Source of the DNA: JBGOTP01 sp041476545
GTDB lineage: Bacteria > Acidobacteriota > Vicinamibacteria > Vicinamibacterales > CAVVIG01
Assembly (NCBI GenBank): GCA_041476545.1
Contig: JBGOTP010000360.1
Coordinates: 1 to 5,197 of the forward strand
Direction: 5' to 3'
Length of the DNA stretch: 5,197 nt
Under the pieces are notes generated by a model that ran no database searches, had not been told where the DNA came from, and worked only from the letters and a program-made list of their open reading frames with translations. Position numbers and translations under genes: made by a program. Positions 1 to 5,197 of the stretch are shown here, one piece after another. Position 1 is the stretch's first letter, and each line of letters starts with the position of its first letter.

Positions 1-311
1 AGCATGGCCTGCTGATTGAGCGCTGCAGCGAGAAACTCGGCGAGGACGCCCGGCGCGCTGCCGGTCGTCGCAAAGTACGCGAAGAAGCCGGGATGGTTCC
101 AGTGTGTGAGGCCGGGCACGAGCACGCGCTCGAAGTCGGCCAGGATCGCGCTGAACGGCTCGGGGTCCTCCGGCGCCGCAATCGGCAGAGCGTCGCGAAT
201 CGCGCCGGGCGCGACGCGTGAGAGCACCGGGTAGGTCTCCGAGTGCTCCAGGTAGTCGGCGATCCACTCGACGAGCTCGTGACCGTGGCGTCGAAATGCC
301 GCCGGATCCAC
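1..311 (-). CDS. PLP-dependent aromatic-L-amino-acid-type decarboxylase, N-terminal part (runs off left edge)
   Basis: Reading the minus strand from GTG at 311-309 gives 103 residues with no stop before the window edge. The translation matches the N-terminal region of group II pyridoxal-phosphate decarboxylases (DOPA/tryptophan/tyrosine decarboxylase type). It has an FRRHGHELVEWIADYLE helix (residues 6-22), a YPV..RVAPGAIRDALP segment (27-43), APEDPEPF (46-53), and the signature stretch PGLTHWNHPGFFAYF (66-80), followed by a helix ending ALNQQAM. Family members are cytoplasmic enzymes that decarboxylate aromatic amino acids to amines. The PLP-binding lysine lies beyond the window, so activity and substrate cannot be judged. 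The GTG is the only usable start at this end: an in-frame TGA sits three codons upstream (320-318), and the two nearby ATGs are in other frames. No good Shine-Dalgarno precedes it. The upstream gene ends 17 nt away, so translation may be coupled. The family is well supported; the exact substrate is not. Confidence 0.88.
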   Translation of the reverse strand, partial: MDPAAFRRHGHELVEWIADYLEHSETYPVLSRVAPGAIRDALPIAAPEDPEPFSAILADFERVLVPGLTHWNHPGFFAYFATTGSAPGVLAEFLAAALNQQAM

Positions 312-328
312 GCGCCATCATAGCGCGG

Positions 329-1342
329 CTACTTCTCGACCGTGACCGTGACGGGGGAGAGAATCCGCGCCGTGACGTCCGTGCCGGCGGGGAAGGTCGC
401 GGCGTTGCGATCGCCGGACATGACCGATGCCGTCCCGGCGCCCGCGCCGATCGTGCTCCCAATTGCCGCGCCCTTCCCGCCACCGATGATGGCACCGAGA
501 ATCGCGCCGGCCGCCGCGCCGCCGCCGATCTTGGCGGCGCTCGTGTTTCCGGGCGGGTCGCCCTGCCGGTACATCGTTTCGGTCGTGATTGGCAGCCGCG
601 TGCCGTCCGCGAGGACCAGCGTGTGGAACCGGATGCCAAGCCGGGCCCGATCTTTCACCTTCCCGCCGCGTTCCACCACCATCACCGAGCCGATCGCGCG
701 CGAACCGGCGGGGATAGCCACCGTTCCGCCGACCCGAACGTCGCGGACCACACGCGCTTCGACGCGATCTTCGACGCGTGCACGTTCGCTGCTGACGGCC
801 GTTTCCATCTGCAGACCGACGACCGAGCCCTCAGACACGACAAGCTCCGCAACCGTCCTCGCCGGCGGGTCGGGGGCGCGTGGGGTCTCCGGTACGCGTG
901 CGTCTTCGTCGCGCGCCGCCGGCTGTCCCGCGTCGGCAACGGTCGCGACGCTCGGGGCCGGCTCCGGGGCCGGCACCGGCGCCGACCCTGAGCTGGCCTG
1001 CGACGCGCGCTCCGGCGTGGGCAGTGGGGTGCCTGCCCAGTTCGTCGCGCTCCTCGCTGCGATGGGGCGCTCTGCCGGCCGAGAGGCCATATCCCGGCTC
1101 GCACGCGCGGGCGCGGCCTCGACCTGTTGACCGCGACCTTTTCCCATGGCGGCTTCGGTCTTCTGGACGGGCTCATCCGGCGTGGCCACAGCCGAGGTGG
1201 GCGTGGCAACCGAGGAATCTCCCGAGGTTGTTGAAGCGGCGGGGACGGCGGCATTGTGCCTTGTGGCGACGTAGCCACCGGCGGCGGCCGCTGTCACGCA
1301 CGCGATACCCAGGGCGGCGAATGCCAGGCGATTTGAAAGCAT
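329..1342 (-). CDS. Exported glycine-zipper protein with Pro/Ala-rich linker and beta-rich domain, function unknown
   Basis: This encodes 337 residues. The N-terminus (MLSNRLAFAALGIACVTAAAAGGYVATRH) has a basic start and a hydrophobic segment at about 6-24, which fits a signal peptide or membrane anchor. Residues ~30-165 are rich in Ala, Pro, Ser, Thr and Glu with no evident fold, like a periplasmic spacer (for example APVPAPEPAP). From about residue 165 comes a conserved-looking beta-rich domain: SEGSVVGLQME (170-180), then valine-rich strands with VAIPAGSRAIGSV and LADGTRLPI. A glycine zipper follows at 273-303 (GGGAAAGAILGAIIGGGKG), and the protein ends in a strand pair, FPAGTDVTARILSPVTVTVEK (317-337). 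The PAG(S/T)...V pattern recalls VirB10/TrbI C-terminal beta domains, but that is only a resemblance; no conjugation genes are nearby. I chose the ATG at 1342-1340 over an upstream in-frame start at 1390 because the signal sequence begins there. Glycine zippers often form membrane-associated or oligomerising helices. It is probably co-transcribed with the downstream decarboxylase. The role is unknown. Confidence 0.85.
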   Translation of the reverse strand: MLSNRLAFAALGIACVTAAAAGGYVATRHNAAVPAASTTSGDSSVATPTSAVATPDEPVQKTEAAMGKGRGQQVEAAPARASRDMASRPAERPIAARSATNWAGTPLPTPERASQASSGSAPVPAPEPAPSVATVADAGQPAARDEDARVPETPRAPDPPARTVAELVVSEGSVVGLQMETAVSSERARVEDRVEARVVRDVRVGGTVAIPAGSRAIGSVMVVERGGKVKDRARLGIRFHTLVLADGTRLPITTETMYRQGDPPGNTSAAKIGGGAAAGAILGAIIGGGKGAAIGSTIGAGAGTASVMSGDRNAATFPAGTDVTARILSPVTVTVEK

Positions 1343-1352
1343 GATGCGTATG

Positions 1353-1359
1353 TCTCCCT
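1353..1359 (-). promoter_or_regulatory. Ribosome binding site of the glycine-zipper gene
   Basis: On the minus strand AGGGAGA lies 10 nt before the ATG at 1342. The spacing is a little long but acceptable, and it supports this start over the in-frame one at 1390. Confidence 0.5.
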
Positions 1360-1389
1360 GAAACGACCGGACAGGGGCCGCCCAACGCA

Positions 1390-1423
1390 AGCCTCGTACC
1401 CGGCGTCCAGCCAGGGCGAGGCT
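1390..1423. repeat. Inverted repeat / potential RNA hairpin
   Basis: AGCCTCG at 1390-1396 is perfectly complementary to CGAGGCT at 1417-1423. CCC (1399-1401) and GGG (1414-1416) can extend the stem after a two-base bulge. Neither strand has a T-run after the stem, so it is not a standard intrinsic terminator. If transcription of the minus-strand gene starts upstream of it, it would sit in the 5' leader about 48 nt before the start codon. Confidence 0.45.
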
Positions 1424-1440
1424 CTAAGTCATTGGGAAAA

Positions 1441-1462
1441 GCGCAGTTTACCAAATTTGCGC
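1441..1462. repeat. Imperfect palindrome, possible operator
   Basis: GCGCA at 1441-1445 mirrors TGCGC at 1458-1462. Inner TT (1448-1449) pairs with AA (1454-1455), separated from the outer arms by two mismatched positions on each side. The 22-bp, AT-centred, dyad-symmetric layout in a divergent promoter region is typical of a dimeric regulator site. No regulator gene is in the window and no second copy was seen, so this is tentative. Confidence 0.35.
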
Positions 1463-1517
1463 GACCGCCGGCGATGTCCCCTGTCAGCGAAAGTGTCCTT
1501 CGTGAGAGACTGCACCC

Positions 1518-1523
1518 GAGGAG
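1518..1523 (+). promoter_or_regulatory. Ribosome binding site deciding the peptidase start
   Basis: GAGGAG is placed 5 nt before the ATG at 1529. This strong, well-spaced site fixes the start and argues against an upstream in-frame TTG at 1457, which has no such site and would put an arginine-rich stretch before the signal sequence. Confidence 0.85.
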
Positions 1524-1528
1524 CTCTT

Positions 1529-4507
1529 ATGAATCCGCGGACTGCCTTGATCAGCACCGTACTCGTGGCGTCGGCTTTCACCTCCGATCGCGGCGTTACG
1601 CAGATTGTCGCGCAGGCGCAGTCGGTGCGTGGTGTCGTGCCCCAGAAGCCCCAGAAGATCGACGAGGAGTACACGAAGATCATCCAGCAGAATCTTCAGG
1701 ATTCGCGCATCACGACCGAGCTCGTCGATCATCTGCCCGCCTCCGACACCGTCCCATCCCCGCTCAAGTTTCTCGGCCGCGCGGTCGGCACGCCCGGAGA
1801 GCTCACGTACGCGAAGGATATTCACCGCTACTACGCGGCGCTCGCACAGGCCTCTCCTCGAGCGAAGTACATGAAGATCGGCACCACCGAAGAAGGCCGC
1901 GACATCGTCGCGCTGGCGATTGCCAACGAAGCTACGATCGCGTCGCTCGACCGGTATCGGGACATGCTGGGATCGCTCACCGATCCGCGCAAGACCACGG
2001 AGGCGCAGGCCCAGCAGTTGCTGACGACGGCCAAGCCGATTTACTACATCACGAGCGGCATGCATTCGCCCGAGACCGGCGGCCCCGAGATGCTGGTCGA
2101 GCTGGCGTATCGGCTGATTGTCGAGGAGACGCCGTTTATCCAGGGAATCCGAGACAACGTCATTACGCTCATCACGCCGGTGCTCGAGGTCGACGGCCGG
2201 GAGAAACAGGTCGACACGTACTACTTCAACAAGAAACGCGCGCCTGGCGAGACGCGCCTGCCGCTCATGTATTGGGGCAAGTACGTCCAGCACGACAACA
2301 ACCGCGACGGCATGGGGCAGTATCTCGAGTTGACAAAGGCCGTGACCGCCGTCACGCTCGGCTGGCATCCCACAATCCTCCACGATCTCCACGAAGCGCA
2401 GACCTATCTCTACACGTCGACGGGCACCGGTCCGTACAACGACGCGCTCGACCCGATCACGATCAGCGAATGGTGGATGCTGGCCGAGAACGAGGTCATG
2501 GAGATGACCAAGCGCGGCGTGCCCGGCGTCTGGACGTACGGCTACTACGACGGCTGGGTTCCCAACTACATGATTTTCATCGCGCACAGCCACAATGCCG
2601 TGGGCCGCTTCTATGAGGTGCAGAGCTACGGTCCCGACAACAGTGAGGTGCGGCCGAGTGCGACCGCACTCAGCAAGGAATGGTACCGTCCGAATCCCCC
2701 CCTGCAGTACATCCGCTGGGGTCCGCGCAACAACACGAACATCCAGGAGTCGGCGATTCTCTTTTCGCTCAATCACGTCGCGAAGAATCGTCAGATGTAC
2801 CTCGACAACTACTGGGTCAAGAACAAGCGGGCCATCGAGAAGGGAAAGAGCGGACCGGTCCACGCGTGGGTGATTCCGGCGGGACAGCGGCGCAAGTCCG
2901 ATGCGGCCATGGCGGTGAACGATCTCAGACGCCAGGGCCTTGAAGTCTCCCGCGCGTCCGCCTCGTTCAAGGCCGGGAATGTTGATATTCAGGCAGGAGA
3001 TTATGTGGTCCGCGGCGATCAGCCCTTCCGCACGCTCGCGGAGATGTATTTTTCGATTCAGAACTACGCGCCGCAGAATCCATCGCCCTACGACGACACC
3101 GGGTGGACGTTTCAACTGATGCGCAACATCCGGATTGTGCCGGTCGCCGACAAGAACGTGCTCGATCAGCCGATGGCACTGATCACGGCCGACGTCAAGG
3201 CTCCAGGAGGGATCGAGGGCACCGGGCCGGTCCTCGTCGTGGAGGACACGGCGGATACGTCGCTCGTGTCGTTCCGGTTCAAGAACGCGGCAGTCAGGAT
3301 GCTCGCGGCCGAAGCGGACTTCGAACTCGCCGGCCATAAGTTCCGGGCCGGGTCGGTCATTGTTCCTGCGGCGGATCGCGGCAGACTCGAGCCGATGCTG
3401 AAGGATCTCGGGTTGTCGGCGTGGGCGGTTGCCACGGCGCCACAGGTGAAGACGCACGACCTGGACGTGCCGCGGATCGGCTACGTGCACAACTGGAGCC
3501 GCACGCAGGACGAAGGCTGGTGGCGGGCGGCGCTCGACAGCTACGGCGTGCCGTACACTTACTTCGCCGATCAGAGGCTGCGCGAGGGTAATCTGCGGGC
3601 CAAGTACGACGTCATCATCTTTCCGCACGTTGGCGGCAGTGCCCTGTCGCAAGTAAACGGAACGGCCAGGAGTGGGAGCGTTCCGCTCCCCTACAGGAAA
3701 TCCGCCGAGACGCCGAATCTTGGAGTGCTCGATTCAAGCGACGACATCCGCGGGGGCATGGGCATCGAAGGGCTGACCGAACTCGCGAAGTTCGTGGAGC
3801 AGGGCGGCACCCTCATCACGGAAGGGTCGACCGCGACGATCTTTCCCGTGTACGGCCTCACGCCCGACGTCACGGTTGAGGAGCCGGCGCAGCTCTTCGT
3901 GCGCGGGTCGATCATGCGCGCACGGATTTCCGATCTCGCCAGTCCGATCGCGTACGGCTACAGCGGCGCCGAGTTGCCGGTCTATTTCAATCAGTCACCG
4001 GTGCTGAACGTGAGCGGTGCCGGGCGCGGTGGCGGCGGTGGACAAGGTCCGAATGCCGGAATGGGTCAGGGCATCACGCCAAATGCGGTGCCGTTGCGCA
4101 TCTCGCCGTTCGAGCCCGAGGACGATGGGACTGGCGGCGTGCCGGGGAACGTGCCGGCTGAGCGTCCGCCAGCCTCGGATATCGCCACGCTTCTGGGGCG
4201 TGCGCCAGCGCCGGCGGCGCCTGCTGCTGCAGGCCGAGGCCGGGGCAACGCCAACGGAAATGGCGCTGCGCGCACGCGAGTGGTGCTGCAGTTCCCCACC
4301 GATCCCAGTCAGATGCTGCTGTCGGGGACGCTGGCGAACGGTCAGCTGCTTGCGGGCCGCGCGGCGGCGCTCGACAGCCGCGTCGGAGAGGGGCACGTGG
4401 TGATGTTTGCCATCCGTCCGTTCTGGCGGTGGCAGACACAGGGCACGTACACGCTCGGCTTCAACGCGATCATGAACTGGAACGATCTGGATGCGCGGGG
4501 AAACTGA
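1529..4507 (+). CDS. Secreted M14-family zinc carboxypeptidase with C-terminal GATase1-like region
   Basis: This encodes 992 residues. A modest signal sequence (hydrophobic ALISTVLVASAFT, residues 6-18, possible cleavage near AQA at 29-31) suggests export. The M14 domain spans about 85-380. Zinc ligands are His179 and Glu182 (HSPE) and His288 (HDLHEAQ, 285-291). NNRDG (257-261) matches the carboxypeptidase Asn-Arg substrate carboxylate site, and Glu363 (RFYEVQSYG) fits the general base. The His288-Glu363 spacing of 75 is close to the 74 between His196 and Glu270 of bovine carboxypeptidase A, so the enzyme should be active. Residues ~445-530 form a mixed alpha/beta region (VIPAGQRRKSDAA). Residues 648-780 (PRIGYVHNWS, YDVIIFPHVGG, EQGGTLITEGS) look like a class I glutamine-amidotransferase-like fold with no catalytic triad that I can identify. 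Two low-complexity Gly or Pro/Ala-rich stretches (830-848, 890-916) precede a conserved-looking end, GHVVMFAIRPFWRWQ...NAIMNWNDLD. This long M14 type is familiar from Acidobacteriota, Gemmatimonadota and Bacteroidota. It likely trims peptides or peptidoglycan outside the cytoplasm; the substrate is unknown. Confidence 0.93.
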   Translation: MNPRTALISTVLVASAFTSDRGVTQIVAQAQSVRGVVPQKPQKIDEEYTKIIQQNLQDSRITTELVDHLPASDTVPSPLKFLGRAVGTPGELTYAKDIHRYYAALAQASPRAKYMKIGTTEEGRDIVALAIANEATIASLDRYRDMLGSLTDPRKTTEAQAQQLLTTAKPIYYITSGMHSPETGGPEMLVELAYRLIVEETPFIQGIRDNVITLITPVLEVDGREKQVDTYYFNKKRAPGETRLPLMYWGKYVQHDNNRDGMGQYLELTKAVTAVTLGWHPTILHDLHEAQTYLYTSTGTGPYNDALDPITISEWWMLAENEVMEMTKRGVPGVWTYGYYDGWVPNYMIFIAHSHNAVGRFYEVQSYGPDNSEVRPSATALSKEWYRPNPPLQYIRWGPRNNTNIQESAILFSLNHVAKNRQMYLDNYWVKNKRAIEKGKSGPVHAWVIPAGQRRKSDAAMAVNDLRRQGLEVSRASASFKAGNVDIQAGDYVVRGDQPFRTLAEMYFSIQNYAPQNPSPYDDTGWTFQLMRNIRIVPVADKNVLDQPMALITADVKAPGGIEGTGPVLVVEDTADTSLVSFRFKNAAVRMLAAEADFELAGHKFRAGSVIVPAADRGRLEPMLKDLGLSAWAVATAPQVKTHDLDVPRIGYVHNWSRTQDEGWWRAALDSYGVPYTYFADQRLREGNLRAKYDVIIFPHVGGSALSQVNGTARSGSVPLPYRKSAETPNLGVLDSSDDIRGGMGIEGLTELAKFVEQGGTLITEGSTATIFPVYGLTPDVTVEEPAQLFVRGSIMRARISDLASPIAYGYSGAELPVYFNQSPVLNVSGAGRGGGGGQGPNAGMGQGITPNAVPLRISPFEPEDDGTGGVPGNVPAERPPASDIATLLGRAPAPAAPAAAGRGRGNANGNGAARTRVVLQFPTDPSQMLLSGTLANGQLLAGRAAALDSRVGEGHVVMFAIRPFWRWQTQGTYTLGFNAIMNWNDLDARGN

Positions 4508-4509
4508 AC

Positions 4510-4537
4510 AAAGTTAAAAGTCAAAAGTTAGAACTTA
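4510..4537. repeat. Tandem heptamer repeat in the convergent gap
   Basis: Four consecutive 7-nt units can be read: AAAGTTA, AAAGTCA, AAAGTTA, GAACTTA. A weaker fifth (GAAGGAC) falls inside the next gene. The tract is strongly AT-rich against GC-rich surroundings. It begins three bases after the peptidase stop, and its last unit contains the TAA stop of the minus-strand gene (4535-4537). It fills the whole 27-nt gap between the convergent genes. No GC-rich terminator hairpin is present here; the only dyad (AAGTT 4525-4529 with AACTT 4532-4536) is too weak and has a two-base loop. Confidence 0.75.
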
Positions 4538-5023
4538 GAAGGACAGGGTCACTCTGACGGTCCGGCGGTCTGATGTAAGGACCGGCGCGATCCGCACGGA
4601 TCGTTTGGCGACCGCGGGAGCTTCTCTTATCTGGTAGATCTTCGTTCGCCCGACGTGCGCCCAGTCGACAAGTGCGCCGAAGAGACCATACACGACGGCC
4701 CCCGCCACGGCGCACTCAGGTTCCGAACACGATACCAACCCCCCCAACACACCGACTCCGGCGCCGATGAAGAAGCCATTCCAGAGCGGATCTCCGCTTC
4801 GTTCGATTCTCAGTCCCGGCTCTGGCTTGAACTCGTACTGGCCGATGCTCAGGCGCGACGGCGTGAGCCCCGTGACGGGGCCGCCGACTTCCACGCCCGA
4901 CACCTGGACGACATAGATCCTGTCGCCGAGGTCGATGTGCAGCGCGCTGAAGTCGGATTGCGCGTGCGCGGGGGAAACGCCGAGGATGAAGAATGCAATC
5001 ACAGGGGCGAATTTTCTGATCAT
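4535..5023 (-). CDS. Small secreted glycine-zipper protein, function unknown
   Basis: This encodes 162 residues. The signal peptide is clear: MIRK, a hydrophobic core APVIAFFILGV (6-16), and a signal peptidase I site after AHA (19-21). Residues ~28-75 are predicted beta-rich (DRIYVVQVSGVEVGGPVTGL), like a small barrel domain. PLWNGFFIGAGVGVLGGLV (79-97) and AVAGAVVYGLFGALVDW (105-121) form a pair of glycine-zipper helices. They are joined by a loop with Cys99 and Cys104, which could form a disulfide in the periplasm. The tail ends in a strand, RRTVRVTLSF (153-162), with a terminal Phe as in outer-membrane beta signals. I recognise this layout from uncharacterised proteins common in Acidobacteriota but know no function. 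ATG 5023 is chosen for its ribosome site and signal peptide; an in-frame ATG at 5161 would overlap the upstream gene. It is probably in an operon with the gene ending at 5046. Confidence 0.87.
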   Translation of the reverse strand: MIRKFAPVIAFFILGVSPAHAQSDFSALHIDLGDRIYVVQVSGVEVGGPVTGLTPSRLSIGQYEFKPEPGLRIERSGDPLWNGFFIGAGVGVLGGLVSCSEPECAVAGAVVYGLFGALVDWAHVGRTKIYQIREAPAVAKRSVRIAPVLTSDRRTVRVTLSF

Positions 5024-5027
5024 TTGA

Positions 5028-5032
5028 TCCTT
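5028..5032 (-). promoter_or_regulatory. Ribosome binding site of the small glycine-zipper protein gene
   Basis: On the minus strand AAGGA stands 4 nt before the ATG at 5023, inside the 22-nt gap after the upstream stop codon. It decides the start in favour of 5023 over the longer in-frame ORF. Confidence 0.75.
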
Positions 5033-5045
5033 GTGCAGCCGGTCC

Positions 5046-5197
5046 CTATTTGAAGTCGAATCCAATCGCCATCGCGCCGGTCCATTCGTGGCGCTTCGAC
5101 GGGTCGTCCAAGTAGCGAGCCACGGCCAGTGTGACGCTCGGTTTCGGCACGCCGAGAACACGCCCGTCCCATTGGCGAATGACGACGCCGCCGAGGC
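5046..5197 (-). CDS. C-terminal end of a probable beta-strand-rich envelope protein (runs off right edge)
   Basis: The minus strand from the right edge is open for 49 codons and stops at TAG (5048-5046). The peptide reads LGGVVIRQWDGRVLGVPKPS, then VTLAVARYLDD, a polar turn (DPSKRHE), and WTGAMAIGFDFK. The two last segments alternate polar and hydrophobic residues around a charged turn, as in the final strand hairpin of an outer-membrane beta barrel, though the terminal residue is Lys after Phe. Codons favour G/C at third positions, as in the neighbouring genes. The gene ends 22 nt before the start of the next minus-strand gene, which suggests a shared transcript. The family cannot be named from so short a piece; the barrel reading is inference. 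Confidence 0.6.
   Translation of the reverse strand, partial: LGGVVIRQWDGRVLGVPKPSVTLAVARYLDDPSKRHEWTGAMAIGFDFK

Larger units (their letters stand above)
1343..1528. other. Divergent intergenic region
   Basis: These 186 nt separate the minus-strand glycine-zipper gene from the plus-strand peptidase gene, so promoters for both should lie here. I looked for paired -35/-10 hexamers on each strand and found none convincing. TTGGGA at 1432-1437 could be a plus-strand -35, but nothing near TATAAT follows at 16-18 nt. The region contains a GC-rich hairpin at 1390-1423 and an AT-centred imperfect palindrome at 1441-1462, listed separately. No small gene with a plausible start and ribosome site was seen. 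Confidence 0.7.

Noticed and set aside
16..234. Small plus-strand open frame at the left edge
   Set aside because: It lies opposite the clearly recognisable decarboxylase N-terminus and shows no family resemblance.
342..1130. Long plus-strand open frames opposite the zipper-protein gene
   Set aside because: Their composition (Pro, Ala, Arg, Ser) mirrors the antisense of the Pro/Ala-rich linker. The minus-strand frame has a signal sequence, ribosome site and recognisable domain pattern instead.
329..1342. VirB10/TrbI-type conjugation protein
   Set aside because: The anchor, proline-rich linker and beta domain layout is similar, but the C-terminal glycine zipper and the lack of any secretion or transfer genes nearby make this assignment unsupported.
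1457..1528. In-frame TTG start giving a 24-residue longer peptidase
   Set aside because: It lacks a ribosome site and would put an Arg-rich stretch before the signal sequence. ATG 1529 has GAGGAG at ideal spacing.
1484..3652. Very long open frame on the minus strand opposite the peptidase gene
   Set aside because: It is a codon-bias shadow of the GC-rich peptidase gene. Its translation is rich in Arg, His and Val with no domain, signal or motif, and no ribosome site was seen.
3674..3690. Perfect 7-bp hairpin (GGGAGCG, TTC, CGCTCCC) as a terminator
   Set aside because: It lies well inside the peptidase coding sequence, has no T-run after it, and the frame continues normally with conserved-looking residues.
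5024..5161. In-frame ATG at 5161 extending the small zipper protein by 46 residues
   Set aside because: The extension overlaps the end of the upstream gene in another frame and hides the signal peptide inside the protein. ATG 5023 has its own ribosome site.
1..5197. Mobile element, CRISPR array, tRNA/rRNA or defence system
   Set aside because: I found no transposase, terminal inverted repeat, regularly spaced direct repeats, tRNA-like cloverleaf, or nuclease/helicase-type gene on either strand.

Overview
The window looks like chromosomal DNA of a GC-rich (roughly two-thirds G+C by eye) Gram-negative soil-type bacterium. The gene style points to Acidobacteriota, perhaps Vicinamibacteria: a very long exported M14 peptidase with a C-terminal glutamine-amidotransferase-like region, small secreted glycine-zipper proteins, and a proline/alanine-rich periplasmic linker. 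The lineage is an inference from these families, since there is no rRNA or other marker gene here.

Layout, left to right. (1) Positions 1-311, minus strand: the N-terminal 103 codons of a pyridoxal-phosphate-dependent aromatic-amino-acid-type decarboxylase. It starts at a GTG and runs off the left edge. (2) Positions 329-1342, minus strand: a 337-residue exported or membrane-anchored protein with a long Pro/Ala-rich linker, a beta-rich domain and a C-terminal glycine zipper. It ends 17 nt before the decarboxylase start, so the two are probably co-transcribed. (3) Positions 1343-1528: a 186-nt divergent intergenic region with two inverted repeats and no convincing sigma-70 promoter. (4) Positions 1529-4507, plus strand: the dominant gene, a 992-residue secreted M14-family zinc carboxypeptidase with an intact catalytic residue set. 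(5) Positions 4508-4534: a very short convergent gap made of an AT-rich tandem heptamer repeat that runs into the stop codon of the next gene. (6) Positions 4535-5023, minus strand: a 162-residue secreted glycine-zipper protein of unknown function. (7) Positions 5046-5197, minus strand: the last 49 codons of a probable beta-strand-rich envelope protein, 22 nt upstream of gene 6 and probably in the same operon.

Four of the five genes look envelope-directed or exported; the decarboxylase is expected to be cytoplasmic. The peptidase stands alone, with a divergent pair on its left and a convergent pair on its right, so shared function is not shown by operon structure. I found no mobile element, CRISPR array, RNA gene or defence system. 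The most unusual non-coding signal is the period-7 repeat between the convergent genes. I do not see evidence for a previously undescribed multi-gene system in this window.
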